DNA from: Treponema sp.
GTDB taxonomy: Bacteria > Spirochaetota > Spirochaetia > Treponematales > Treponemataceae
DNA length: 64,000 nucleotides
Assembly (NCBI GenBank): GCA_017645785.1
Contig: JAGCNW010000010.1
Coordinates: forward strand, 1-64,000
Direction of reading: 5' to 3'
Shown here: piece by piece, positions 1-8,185 of the stretch
Layout of the letters: every line of letters begins with the position of its first letter
How positions within the stretch are numbered: the first letter of the stretch is position 1
Translations under genes and position numbers: made by a program
Notes under the pieces: model-generated
What the model saw: only the letters and a program-made list of their open reading frames with translations
What the model was told of the DNA's origin: nothing
Databases searched by the model: none

Positions 1-128
1 GCTATAGCCCGATGTGTAAAAACTATATTATCAGATTTTAAAAAATGTTTCAAGTGGGAACGGGCCTAAAAACGCCAAATTCTGCCTGAATCATGCATTG
101 TGGTAGACAGAATATGCGTTATCGGAAG

Positions 129-1451
129 TTAATCTTGGTGCATAAAGGCAAAGTGCCTGTAGTTTATGCTCATCATGATTCCGACGCAAACCATCGCCGT
201 CCACATGGACGATCCGCCGTAAGACAAGAAAAGCAAGGGGATTCCCGTAATCGGCATGACGCCCATTACCATTCCGACGTTGACCATAAAGTGAAAGAAA
301 AAGAGTCCCAATATGCCGGAGGCCGCGTAATAGCCGTAATGGTTCGTTACGCGGCGGATTATTAGGATCATTCTTCCCATCAAGATAAAATACAAGAAAA
401 AGACTGTGAAGCCGCCCAAAAAGCCTGCTTCCTCTGAAAGAATGCTAAAGATAAAGTCTGTGGACTGTTCGGGCAAAAATCGCAAGTGGCTTTGCGTTCC
501 GCGCAAGAAACCTTTTCCAAAGAAGCCTCCGGCGCCGATGGCGGTCTTAGACTGGATGATGTTCCAGCCGGCGCCTTGTTTGTCCGTGTATGGGTCAAGG
601 AATATTATAAGGCGCTGGATTTGGTAGGGCTTCAATACTTTTGTCACGCCCAAGGAACAAACCAAGGCTCCAAAAATAATCGCGCTTGCGAACGTAATCC
701 AATAATAATATTTGTTGTGGCGGAAGAAAATCATTCCCAAAAGGCCAACCAAGGCAATCGCTCCAAAGCCAACTGTAAAGAGAACGCGAATCTTTTTGAC
801 GGTTAGAATGCTTAAGAGCGCGTAAGTGTGGCCGGCAATTTGGTCTTGCCAAACGGGAAGAATCGCAAGAAGCACTGTGAGCGAGCCAAAGGCAAGGCAG
901 CCCAAAATATATCTTAGGGGGATTCCCGCGGCGAAGCACATGAAGAAAAAGATCGGAATGTAGACGCTTGCTGTTCCCAAGTCAGGCTGAATCAAGATCA
1001 AGAGCATTGTAAAGAAGGTTATTCCCAAGGCCCCGAAGAAACGCTTTCTTTGGCTTGTTTCTTCCGTCTTGTGGAAATACCAAGCCAAGAAAAGTATGTA
1101 GACAATTTTTCCAAACTCCGCCGGCTGAATTCCAAAGTCGCCTATTCCAAGCCAACTTTTAGAACCGTTGATTGTCTTTCCAAAAATTCTGGTCAAAATC
1201 AAAAGGATTATCAAAACGCCAAAAACAATGCTTATGTAGCGCTCAAAATTTCTGTAGTCATAAATGGCGGCTGCGATTAGCAAAACAAGGCCCAGGCACA
1301 CCCAAACGATTTGCTTTGAGTATTCTTTTGTCACAAGAACGCCTTGTTGGTTTACCGCGCTTGAGTAAATGAAAAATATTCCGGTTGCGGACAAGAATAA
1401 AACGCAAAGAAGCATTGTCCAGTCAATCAATTGAAAAAACTTTATTTTCAT
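129..1451 (-). CDS. rodA: Rod-shape peptidoglycan polymerase RodA (SEDS family)
   Basis: 440-residue polytopic membrane protein with about ten hydrophobic segments and the SEDS C-terminal signature (GVMPITGIPLLFLSYGGSS near residues 395-415). RodA polymerises lipid II into glycan strands during lateral wall growth and works with the transpeptidase encoded immediately upstream (9-bp gap). Length and gene context (mreB-mreC-mreD-mrdA-rodA) separate it from FtsW. It is the last gene of the cell-shape cluster. The roughly 130 bp beyond its stop contain no feature I can support. Confidence 0.95.
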   Translation of the reverse strand: MKIKFFQLIDWTMLLCVLFLSATGIFFIYSSAVNQQGVLVTKEYSKQIVWVCLGLVLLIAAAIYDYRNFERYISIVFGVLIILLILTRIFGKTINGSKSWLGIGDFGIQPAEFGKIVYILFLAWYFHKTEETSQRKRFFGALGITFFTMLLILIQPDLGTASVYIPIFFFMCFAAGIPLRYILGCLAFGSLTVLLAILPVWQDQIAGHTYALLSILTVKKIRVLFTVGFGAIALVGLLGMIFFRHNKYYYWITFASAIIFGALVCSLGVTKVLKPYQIQRLIIFLDPYTDKQGAGWNIIQSKTAIGAGGFFGKGFLRGTQSHLRFLPEQSTDFIFSILSEEAGFLGGFTVFFLYFILMGRMILIIRRVTNHYGYYAASGILGLFFFHFMVNVGMVMGVMPITGIPLLFLSYGGSSMWTAMVCVGIMMSINYRHFAFMHQD

Positions 1452-1460
1452 CGCGCTCCC

Positions 1461-3323
1461 CTACTCTCTTGAATCGCTCGACGCTTGGTCGGTTTGCTTT
1501 ACTAGATATTGCCAGCCAAGCGCGGCAACCGCGTCCTCGTAATTTTGGCGCGCGAATATTCCCTGCATCGCTATGTTGGTCGCGTAAGGCGCCCACCAAG
1601 AGTATTTGTTTGCGGCTTCGACAATGGTCGCGATTACAATTCTGTCCTCTATTGGGCCATCATACGGAGCGTAAGCCAAAAGCCAAGAGTGCCAGCTGTC
1701 CTTGTAGCCGGTTACTTCGGCCGTTCCTGTCTTGGCCGCGATTTTTACAACCTTGTTGAACAAAGAATGCTTGGCCGAACCGTTTGTTACTGTCCATCGC
1801 AAGTCGTCCTGAACTTCTTTCCATGTAGCGTTGTCAAAATTCACCGAATGTAGAATCTCCGGCTCCACTGTTTTTTCAATCTCGTCAGTGACTGGATCTC
1901 GGATCTCTTTTAACAAGTGCGGCTTGTAGACGACGCCCTCGTTGGCGACCATAGCCATTACATTCGCGACTTGCAAGGGAGTCGCGGTTGTGTAGCCCTG
2001 TCCAATCGAAACGGCCATCGTGTCGCCGCCAAGCCAGCGTTCGTGGTAGCGGCGCTCTTTCCATTCCGGCGAAGGAATGAAACCCTTTGATTGGCTTGGA
2101 AGGTCCACTTGCGCGCTTTTTCCGTAGCCAAACAATTTTGCGTATTGCGTTATTTTTTGGATGCCCAAATTTTCGCGGCCGACTTGCCAGTAATAAATGT
2201 CGCAAGATTTGGCCAGGGCGTTCTTTAGGTCAACATAGCCGTGGCCTGGCTTTAGAACCCAACAGTGGTAGACGCGGCCGCCGTATTCAACTTCGCCCTT
2301 GCATTCGATTTTTTCATGGCTGGGAAAAGCCTTTTCGTTGAGCAAGGCCGCGGTCATGACGATTTTAAAAGTTGACGCCGGCGGATATTGGGCGTTGACG
2401 GCGCGGTTCAAGAGCGGGTTAAATTCGTCTTGAGTTAGCTTTGAATATTCTTCGGCGGCGTTTTCTGTGTTAAAAAGGTTTGAGTCAAAGTATGGATAAG
2501 AAACCATCGCAAGAATTTCGCCGGTCGAAGGCTTTAGGATGACCATCGCGCCAATTCTTTTTCCGAGCGCCTTCTCCGCCAGCTTTTGAATCTCTGTGTC
2601 TATCGTCAATATAAGTTTTTTTCCGGACGTCGGAGGAATGATTGTTGGCGGCTCGGACAAGATGCGGCCGCGCGCGTCGACAGTGCGCTGCTCCACTCCG
2701 TCTTTTCCTTGAAGCAGGTTGTCGTATTGGCGCTCTATTCCGGTTTTGCCGACAACGCTCGCGCGGGAATAGCCTTGGTTGTACATCAAAGCGTATTCTT
2801 CGCGGGTGATGTCTCCTACGTAGCCAAGTATGTGCGAGAATGAGCCGGTTTCGATGTAGTTTCTTTTTGGCTTTGAAATCCATGTCACGCCGGGCAAGTC
2901 GTTTATGTTCTCGGCGATGTTTGAAATTGTTTTAAAGGGAACGTTTGTCTTTACGGTGATTCTATTGTAGGAACGGCGGACGTTTTGCGGAATCAAGGCG
3001 TCTATGTCGCTTTTTTTTACCGAAAGGTAGTCCGCCAATTTTGCCAAAACAGTGTCGTAGTAATCCCTTGGAATTTCGCCGGGAATAACTTCCACCGCAA
3101 AAGAATCCGTGTTGATAACCATCGCCGAATTGTTGTTGCGGTCGTAGATTTCTCCGCGCTGCGCCGTGATGACAGTGTTGCGGGTTGAGACGACCTTTGA
3201 AGCCCTTCGATAGCTTTCTCCGTGAACCACTTGCATGTTAAAGAGGCGCAAGGTGTAAATGACAATGATCGAGGCGACCATCAAGAAGAACACAAAGACA
3301 ACTAGCGACTTGCTTCTGGCCAT
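1461..3323 (-). CDS. mrdA: Penicillin-binding protein 2, elongasome transpeptidase
   Basis: 620 residues with an N-terminal membrane anchor (about residues 7-27), a PBP dimerisation domain, and a C-terminal transpeptidase domain. The catalytic motifs are visible: STFK (317-320, nucleophile Ser317), SCD (373-375) and KTGTAE (531-536). It crosslinks peptidoglycan at the periplasmic face as the partner of RodA. Its start shares one base with the end of mreD and it ends 9 bp before rodA, so it is translated as part of the mre operon. Length is normal for PBP2. Confidence 0.95.
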   Translation of the reverse strand: MARSKSLVVFVFFLMVASIIVIYTLRLFNMQVVHGESYRRASKVVSTRNTVITAQRGEIYDRNNNSAMVINTDSFAVEVIPGEIPRDYYDTVLAKLADYLSVKKSDIDALIPQNVRRSYNRITVKTNVPFKTISNIAENINDLPGVTWISKPKRNYIETGSFSHILGYVGDITREEYALMYNQGYSRASVVGKTGIERQYDNLLQGKDGVEQRTVDARGRILSEPPTIIPPTSGKKLILTIDTEIQKLAEKALGKRIGAMVILKPSTGEILAMVSYPYFDSNLFNTENAAEEYSKLTQDEFNPLLNRAVNAQYPPASTFKIVMTAALLNEKAFPSHEKIECKGEVEYGGRVYHCWVLKPGHGYVDLKNALAKSCDIYYWQVGRENLGIQKITQYAKLFGYGKSAQVDLPSQSKGFIPSPEWKERRYHERWLGGDTMAVSIGQGYTTATPLQVANVMAMVANEGVVYKPHLLKEIRDPVTDEIEKTVEPEILHSVNFDNATWKEVQDDLRWTVTNGSAKHSLFNKVVKIAAKTGTAEVTGYKDSWHSWLLAYAPYDGPIEDRIVIATIVEAANKYSWWAPYATNIAMQGIFARQNYEDAVAALGWQYLVKQTDQASSDSRE

Positions 3324-3831
3324 CAGTCGATTCCTCTTTGCGGCGGAACAATGAAGGAGTCAAAGCCGCGCAAAAGCTTTATGACCAAGGGGGCCAAGAA
3401 AGCGTTCATCGCAAGTTCCAGCGCGAACACAGAAGAGAATATGTGGTAAGAATTTACATAGTTTGGGAACAGGAGCGAAATCGCGTAAATTATGATTGCC
3501 TTTAAAAGCGTGGCGAAAAATCCCGCCACAATGTTTACCAAAAAGCTTTCGTAGTTCATCATGCGGTGGAAAAGCCGCCGGCAAAGCCGACCAATGTTCT
3601 GACCAAACAATTAAGGCCAAAAGGACTTCCGCTCAAAAAATCCAAAAGCAAACCGGACGCAAAGCCTGTGATTTCTCCCGCCACCTTTCCGTTCCTGATG
3701 GAAAAATACAAGACGCAAAGCAAAAGAAAGTCCGGTATAGCAGGCAAAAAGTAAATGTTTGAAAGCAAGGCAGTTTCTATCAACACAAAGGCGATCAATA
3801 TGGCAAAGCTTGAAAGGTAGGACTTAATCAT
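3323..3831 (-). pseudogene. mreD: MreD, interrupted by a one-base frameshift
   Basis: Two hydrophobic half-proteins in different frames together give a normal-length MreD of about 169 residues. The N half (3559-3831) ends at TGA after ...LVGFAGGFSTA. The C half continues in the next frame as FHRMMNYESFLVNIVAGFF and ends in RGFDSFIVPPQRGID. One missing T in the short T run of GGCTTTTCC near 3570 explains the break. The C half also has its own ATG overlapping the stop of the N half (ATGA at 3559-3562), so two coupled half-proteins are possible. MreD is an integral membrane partner of MreC in the elongasome. This may be a true mutation, a sequencing error or a split gene; the sequence alone cannot decide. 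Confidence 0.8.
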
Positions 3832-4705
3832 TTTCTTCGCCCTCCTCCGCTTTCTTGTCGTTGGGAGATTTGTGGTCGATTATCAAAACTGTTTCCAATC
3901 TAGAAAAGTCAATTATCGGCGAAAGCTCAATCGCAAGCGAAGTGTCGTAGTCCAAAACTTGGATGTGTGAAATCGTTCCAATCGGAATGTCGGCGGGATA
4001 GTTTTCGTTTTCGCCGCTGGTGACAATTACGTCTCCAAAGTGAAGTTCGTCGATTACGCGCTTTTTTATGTATTCCATTTTTAGCGGAAGCGAGTCCGAA
4101 CCGTTGCCGCTTACCAAACCAATGTCGCGGGTGTTTTGCACTCTGGCGGAAATTGACGAGTTAAAGTCAAACACCGGCATAATTTGCGCCGTTGTCAATC
4201 CAACCGCGACGACCTTGCCGACGATTCCTATGCTTCCGCCTTGAATCGCGATTACCGGCATGTTCTTTTTAATGCCGTTCCTTGAGCCCTTGTTGACTAC
4301 GATTGTCGTGTACAAGTTGTCCGCGCCGCGCGAAATTATGTTGGCGGCGAAATTTTTTACCGCCAAACTTTGTGAAAAGTCCAGCTGTTCTTTTAGGCGG
4401 GCGTTTTCTTTTCTGATTTCAGAATTGGAACGTTGCATGTACTCGTAGTCCTTTAGTTTTTCGACAAGGACTTCGTATTGCTTTCGCAATTCAGCCAGTT
4501 CCTTTACAGCGTTAAAAGAATTGGCGACCGAGCTTGTGACTGCGTTGATTCCATTCTGAACGGTTGAAAAAATGTTAAAGCCAATTTCCTTGAAGTTTAA
4601 GATGAAGCCGCCGGAGGAAAACGACATCATCACTGTAGAAACAAGCAGCAAAAACGCGAGAAGAAATTCCGGAAAATGCAAAACAAAAAAAGGCTTTTTT
4701 TGCAT
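3824..4705 (-). CDS. mreC: Rod-shape-determining protein MreC
   Basis: 293 residues: a membrane anchor near residues 12-35, a coiled coil (about 60-115, with AELRKQYEVLVEKLKDYEY), then the MreC beta-barrel region ending in LETVLIIDHK. The last ~15 residues are a charged tail. MreC is the periplasmic scaffold linking MreB and MreD to PBP2/RodA. It overlaps mreD by 8 bp and follows mreB by 5 bp, with no clear ribosome-binding site, which suggests translational coupling. Confidence 0.93.
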   Translation of the reverse strand: MQKKPFFVLHFPEFLLAFLLLVSTVMMSFSSGGFILNFKEIGFNIFSTVQNGINAVTSSVANSFNAVKELAELRKQYEVLVEKLKDYEYMQRSNSEIRKENARLKEQLDFSQSLAVKNFAANIISRGADNLYTTIVVNKGSRNGIKKNMPVIAIQGGSIGIVGKVVAVGLTTAQIMPVFDFNSSISARVQNTRDIGLVSGNGSDSLPLKMEYIKKRVIDELHFGDVIVTSGENENYPADIPIGTISHIQVLDYDTSLAIELSPIIDFSRLETVLIIDHKSPNDKKAEEGEEND

Positions 4706-4710
4706 TTTGA

Positions 4711-5745
4711 CTATACGTTCAAGTTGTCGTAGATGGATCTGTCTGTTGACATATCCTTAAAGAGTTCAAAGGCCTCGCCCGCTCCAAGCGCTACGCATTC
4801 AAGAGGCTTTTCGACCAAGATGACAGGAACGTTTGTTTCTTTTGAAATCAACTTGGGGAGTCCCTTTAGCATTGAGCCGCCGCCGGTCATGACGATTCCG
4901 CGCTCGATGATGTCCGCGGCCAATTCCGGCGGAGTGTGTCCGAGCGTTGTCTTGATTTCTTCGACGATGCGGTTGACCGGCTCCTTAAGGGCTTCGCGAA
5001 CTTCCACGCTGTCAATCTCGAGGCGGCGCGGAAGACCGTTGGTCGCGTCGGCTCCCTTGATTTCCATCTTTTCTATGTTGCGGTCGCTTGAAGCGTTTCC
5101 GATTTCTATCTTAAGGCGCTCGGCGGTTTGCTGGCCGATTGTAAGTCCAAACTTTTGCTGGATGTGCTTTACGATCGCTTCGTCAAATTTGTTTCCGCCG
5201 ACGCGAATGGAAGAAGTGATTACCATTCCGCCCAAAGAGATTACGGAGATTTCGGCTGTGCCGCCTCCGATGTCGCAAATCATGTGGCCCGCCGGTTCAT
5301 GGATCGGAATCTTTGCTCCGATGGCGGCGGCGAGGCTTTCGGGGATTACCTCAACTTCGCGGGCTCCGGCCTTCAAAGCGGCTTCGATTACGGCTCTCTT
5401 TTCTACTTCCGTGATGCAAGACGGAATGCCGATCTTCATTCTTGTTGAAGTGAAAAATCTATGTTTGGGAATGATTTTTGAGATGAAGTATTTTATCATC
5501 TTTTCGCAAGAGTCGATGTCGGCGATAACTCCGTCGGCAAGCGGCCTGGTCGCGATGATGTTGTTCGGAGTCTTCCAAAGCATGCGCTTGGCCTCGGATC
5601 CTACGGCAACGACTTTGTTGGTTCCTTTTTCAACCGCAACTACAGACGGCTCGTCAATGACAATGCCCTTTCCGCGCACATAAATGAGCGTGTTGCAAGT
5701 GCCCAAATCAATTCCTATGTCGGTTACAAAACTGTTGAATAACAT
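4711..5745 (-). CDS. mreB: Actin-like cell-shape protein MreB
   Basis: 344 residues, normal for MreB. The phosphate-1 loop (GIDLGTCNTLIYVRGKGIV) begins near residue 11, the phosphate-2 motif (MICDIGGGTAEISVISLGG) lies near residues 155-175 and the adenosine motif (GIVMTGGGSMLKGLP) near 285. It polymerises at the membrane and positions elongasome synthesis. The start is supported by a strong GGGGG purine block a few bases upstream. First of the tightly packed mre genes, it follows the TPR gene by 19 bp. Confidence 0.97.
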   Translation of the reverse strand: MLFNSFVTDIGIDLGTCNTLIYVRGKGIVIDEPSVVAVEKGTNKVVAVGSEAKRMLWKTPNNIIATRPLADGVIADIDSCEKMIKYFISKIIPKHRFFTSTRMKIGIPSCITEVEKRAVIEAALKAGAREVEVIPESLAAAIGAKIPIHEPAGHMICDIGGGTAEISVISLGGMVITSSIRVGGNKFDEAIVKHIQQKFGLTIGQQTAERLKIEIGNASSDRNIEKMEIKGADATNGLPRRLEIDSVEVREALKEPVNRIVEEIKTTLGHTPPELAADIIERGIVMTGGGSMLKGLPKLISKETNVPVILVEKPLECVALGAGEAFELFKDMSTDRSIYDNLNV

Positions 5746-5764
5746 AATTCCCCCAAACTCTATT

Positions 5765-6724
5765 TTACTTATATTGTTGAATTTTTTCTAGCGCCTCAGC
5801 GTGATTTACTTGAATTCTTAAAGTTTTTCTCCATTCGGACCTGGCCTTGACCAAATCGCCCTGCGCCTCAAAAATCAAGCCCAAGCCAAAGTGGGCGTCG
5901 GCGTAATTTTGGTTTTTTTGCAAAATCGCCTCAAACTCTTTTTGGGCGCCTTCGTAGTCCTGTTCGTTAAGTAGAATCCTTCCCAGCAAGGCTCGGCTTT
6001 TGATTGTCAAAGAGTCGTCCGTGGACCTTTGTATTATTTGGAACAAATACTGTTTTGCCGCCGAATGCTGCTGGGCCTTTTCGTATTGCTCGGCGATAGA
6101 CAAGAGCAAGGCGTCGCTTTCTCTATGCAAAAGCGCTTCGCTAAAGGCGGCAATGCTTTCCATCGTCATGTTCAACTGCGCGTAGCTTAGGCCCAAGTAC
6201 TCCGCTATGTCGTCGGCCTTGTAGCCCAAAAGCCTCGCTTCGTTCAAATGGTAGGCGGCCAAATCCGCGTAGTAATGGTATGATGAAATAGAGTCTTTGT
6301 AAAAATACGCCTTTCCAAGCATGTATTGAATTTGGCCCACTGTTTTTTTCTTGGCGTCCATCAAGGCCAAGCGAAGGCAGTGAATCGATTCCTCTATGTA
6401 TTCTTGCGCTTGCTGCGACTCAGTGGCCGAGACCGCAAGGTAAAAGGCCGCGTATCCCCTGTAAACCAAAACAGTGTTGTTAAAGGGCTTTTTTTCCAAA
6501 AGGATTGAGCTAGTGTCGTAAACCGCCTGATAGTCGTATTCCTTCCACTTGTCGGAAAGCATCGTGATTGACGGCTTTGTGTGAATGTTTTTGCTGATTG
6601 TTTTTTGAATGAAAAATCCCGCGAGCGTGAAAATGGCTGCGGCGACGATCACTCCAAAAAGAATGGGAATAAGGCGGTTTTTGCTTTTGACAACTGTTCT
6701 ATAATTTTTTAAAGAAAGTTTCAC
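5765..6724 (-). CDS. Membrane-anchored TPR protein
   Basis: 319 residues starting at GTG. A short basic N-terminus is followed by one hydrophobic segment (IPILFGVIVAAAIFTLAGFF, about residues 20-39), after which the protein is helical repeats, with typical TPR units at the C-terminus (YADAHFGLGLIFEAQGDLVKA). It is probably anchored in the inner membrane with the repeats outside. It starts 25 bp after the RNase P RNA and precedes mreB by 19 bp, so a link to wall growth is likely, but no specific function can be named. Confidence 0.8.
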   Translation of the reverse strand: MKLSLKNYRTVVKSKNRLIPILFGVIVAAAIFTLAGFFIQKTISKNIHTKPSITMLSDKWKEYDYQAVYDTSSILLEKKPFNNTVLVYRGYAAFYLAVSATESQQAQEYIEESIHCLRLALMDAKKKTVGQIQYMLGKAYFYKDSISSYHYYADLAAYHLNEARLLGYKADDIAEYLGLSYAQLNMTMESIAAFSEALLHRESDALLLSIAEQYEKAQQHSAAKQYLFQIIQRSTDDSLTIKSRALLGRILLNEQDYEGAQKEFEAILQKNQNYADAHFGLGLIFEAQGDLVKARSEWRKTLRIQVNHAEALEKIQQYK

Positions 6725-6748
6725 CCGCTTTGTTCCCCCTAAAAAAAA

Positions 6749-7174
6749 GCAGAAGAAATTGTAAGCCGGGTTCTGGCAACTTTGCCCAAGAAGGACAAAG
6801 CCATAACCATCTATCCGAATTTTTAGTCGCCTAAAAATTTTAGCGGTCTACCCGCGGCTTGTGTCCCGGAAAAACAGCCGCTTCTTGACCTTGCTCCAAA
6901 TGAGGCTTGCAATGCGGCGTCTGTTGCCAAACGCCCGGTGGTCTCTTACGCCGCCTTTTCACCCTTACAACTCTTGCTTGCGCAAAAATTGCGGTTTGTT
7001 TTCTGTTGCGCTGTCTGTAGAACAAGGGGTTATGCAAAAAATCGCAAGGCGAAAATTTACAACTGCCCTTCTTCTCCCGGTAATTACCCGGCATTTTTTC
7101 CGGCGGAGCCCGGACTTTTCCTCACCGCCAAAGAATGTCATTATTGATTGGCGGCGCGGTTATATTTCTTCTGC
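6749..7174 (-). ncRNA. rnpB: RNase P RNA (bacterial)
   Basis: The 5' part carries the near-universal GAGGAAAAGTCCGGGCTCC block (about 7100-7120) and the 3' part carries the matching AACCCGGCTTACA block (about 6755-6775). The ends pair as helix P1: GCAGAAGAAAT at 7164-7174 with ATTTCTTCTGC at 6749-6759, giving a 426-nt RNA. Eight U residues follow immediately (6741-6748) and probably aid termination. It is the catalytic RNA that trims 5' leaders of pre-tRNA. The 5' end lies only 9 nt after the preceding gene's stop codon, so its promoter must lie inside that gene or it is processed from a longer transcript. Confidence 0.95.
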
Positions 7175-7183
7175 AATAAAGCC

Positions 7184-8101
7184 TTATTCTTCTGACTCTT
7201 CCTCAGAGTCTTCGATTTCTTCCTCTTCTTCCTCTTCGAGCAAATCGTCATCGTCTTTGATTTCGTCTTCGTTGTCCGAGATGTTCTCGTCGTCGTCATT
7301 GTCGTCAAGCAAGTCGTCGTCGTCCAAATCGGAGACGCTGCTGGCGCTGTCCATTGTGTAGTAATTTTGTTCTTCGCCGTCTTTTGTTTCCTGCCAGCGC
7401 AAAATTCTGCTGCAATACGGGCAGAACAAAATCTCTTGCTCGTCGCGAACTTCGTTGGCGAACTGGGCCGGCAAAATCATGTGGCAGCCGCCGCAGACGC
7501 CGTTCTTTACATTTACGATGCCTTCGTTGTTGCGCTGAATGATGCGCTCGAATTTATACTTGATTTCGGGATCGATGTTTTCGGCGATGTGGGCTTCTTT
7601 CTTTTCCAATGAGGCAAGCTCTTTTTTGAGGCTGCCGGTTTCCTTGTCCAAAGAGGCGCGGGCTTCGTTCAAGTCCTTCTCCTGCGACTTGATCCAGTTT
7701 TCGTCAGCCTTGATCGCTTCGTCAAGCTCGGCCAAGTTTTTCTCGGCCTTGTCCAAGTCTTTTCTGAGGGAGCCTTCTTTTTCGCTGGCTTCTGAGATTT
7801 GCTTTTCAAGCGCTTCGTATTCGCGGTGGGTGGAAATGTTGTCCATGCCCTTCTCGCCTTCTTCGCGCAACTTTACGGCTTCTTCCAACTCTTCTTTGAT
7901 GGAATCAACCTTTGTCTTAACTTCTTCGTATTTGGAATTTTTCTCTATGTATTCCTTTTTTAGGCGGGCCAACAACTCTTCCTGCGCGCCCAACTGCTTT
8001 GGCACGTCTTCAATTTTGGCCTGAATCTGATATTTTTCAGACAAAACAACTTGAAGTTTTTCCAAGTTGTCGAATACTTTTGTATCAAGCGTCTTTTCCA
8101 T
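7184..8101 (-). CDS. C4 zinc-ribbon coiled-coil protein with acidic tail
   Basis: 305 residues. Residues 1-180 form a long heptad-rich coiled coil. A C4 zinc ribbon follows (CGGCHMI ... FCPYCSRIL, about residues 200-235), the arrangement of the bacterial zf-RING_7/DUF164 family. The last ~55 residues are an extreme Asp/Glu tract (DDDDLLDDNDDDE, then EEEEEEIE) interrupted only by short spacers. The start is supported by AAGGGGAA upstream. The family probably binds nucleic acid or ribosomes, but its role is not established. It lies between rpoD and rnpB. Confidence 0.85.
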   Translation of the reverse strand: MEKTLDTKVFDNLEKLQVVLSEKYQIQAKIEDVPKQLGAQEELLARLKKEYIEKNSKYEEVKTKVDSIKEELEEAVKLREEGEKGMDNISTHREYEALEKQISEASEKEGSLRKDLDKAEKNLAELDEAIKADENWIKSQEKDLNEARASLDKETGSLKKELASLEKKEAHIAENIDPEIKYKFERIIQRNNEGIVNVKNGVCGGCHMILPAQFANEVRDEQEILFCPYCSRILRWQETKDGEEQNYYTMDSASSVSDLDDDDLLDDNDDDENISDNEDEIKDDDDLLEEEEEEEIEDSEEESEE

Positions 8102-8139
8102 TTGACATTCCCCTTAGAATAATTAAGAAAATATACAAT

Positions 8140-8178
8140 ATAACGAAAGAAATTGCAAGGGCTAGCGGCCCTTGCAAT
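8140..8178 (-). terminator. Rho-independent terminator after rpoD
   Basis: A perfect 10-bp inverted repeat (ATTGCAAGGG at 8152-8161 with CCCTTGCAAT at 8169-8178, 7-nt loop) followed on the minus strand by the T-rich tail TTTCTTTCG. It lies 8 bp past the rpoD stop. Confidence 0.75.
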
Positions 8179-8185
8179 CGTCGGC

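Noticed and set aside
1-128. Terminator after rodA
   Set aside because: Only a 6-bp ATTCTG/CAGAAT pairing with a very long loop was found, not convincing.
4733-5683. Long plus-strand open frame opposite mreB
   Set aside because: It is fully antisense to mreB, has no ribosome-binding site or family features, and reflects codon bias of the real gene.
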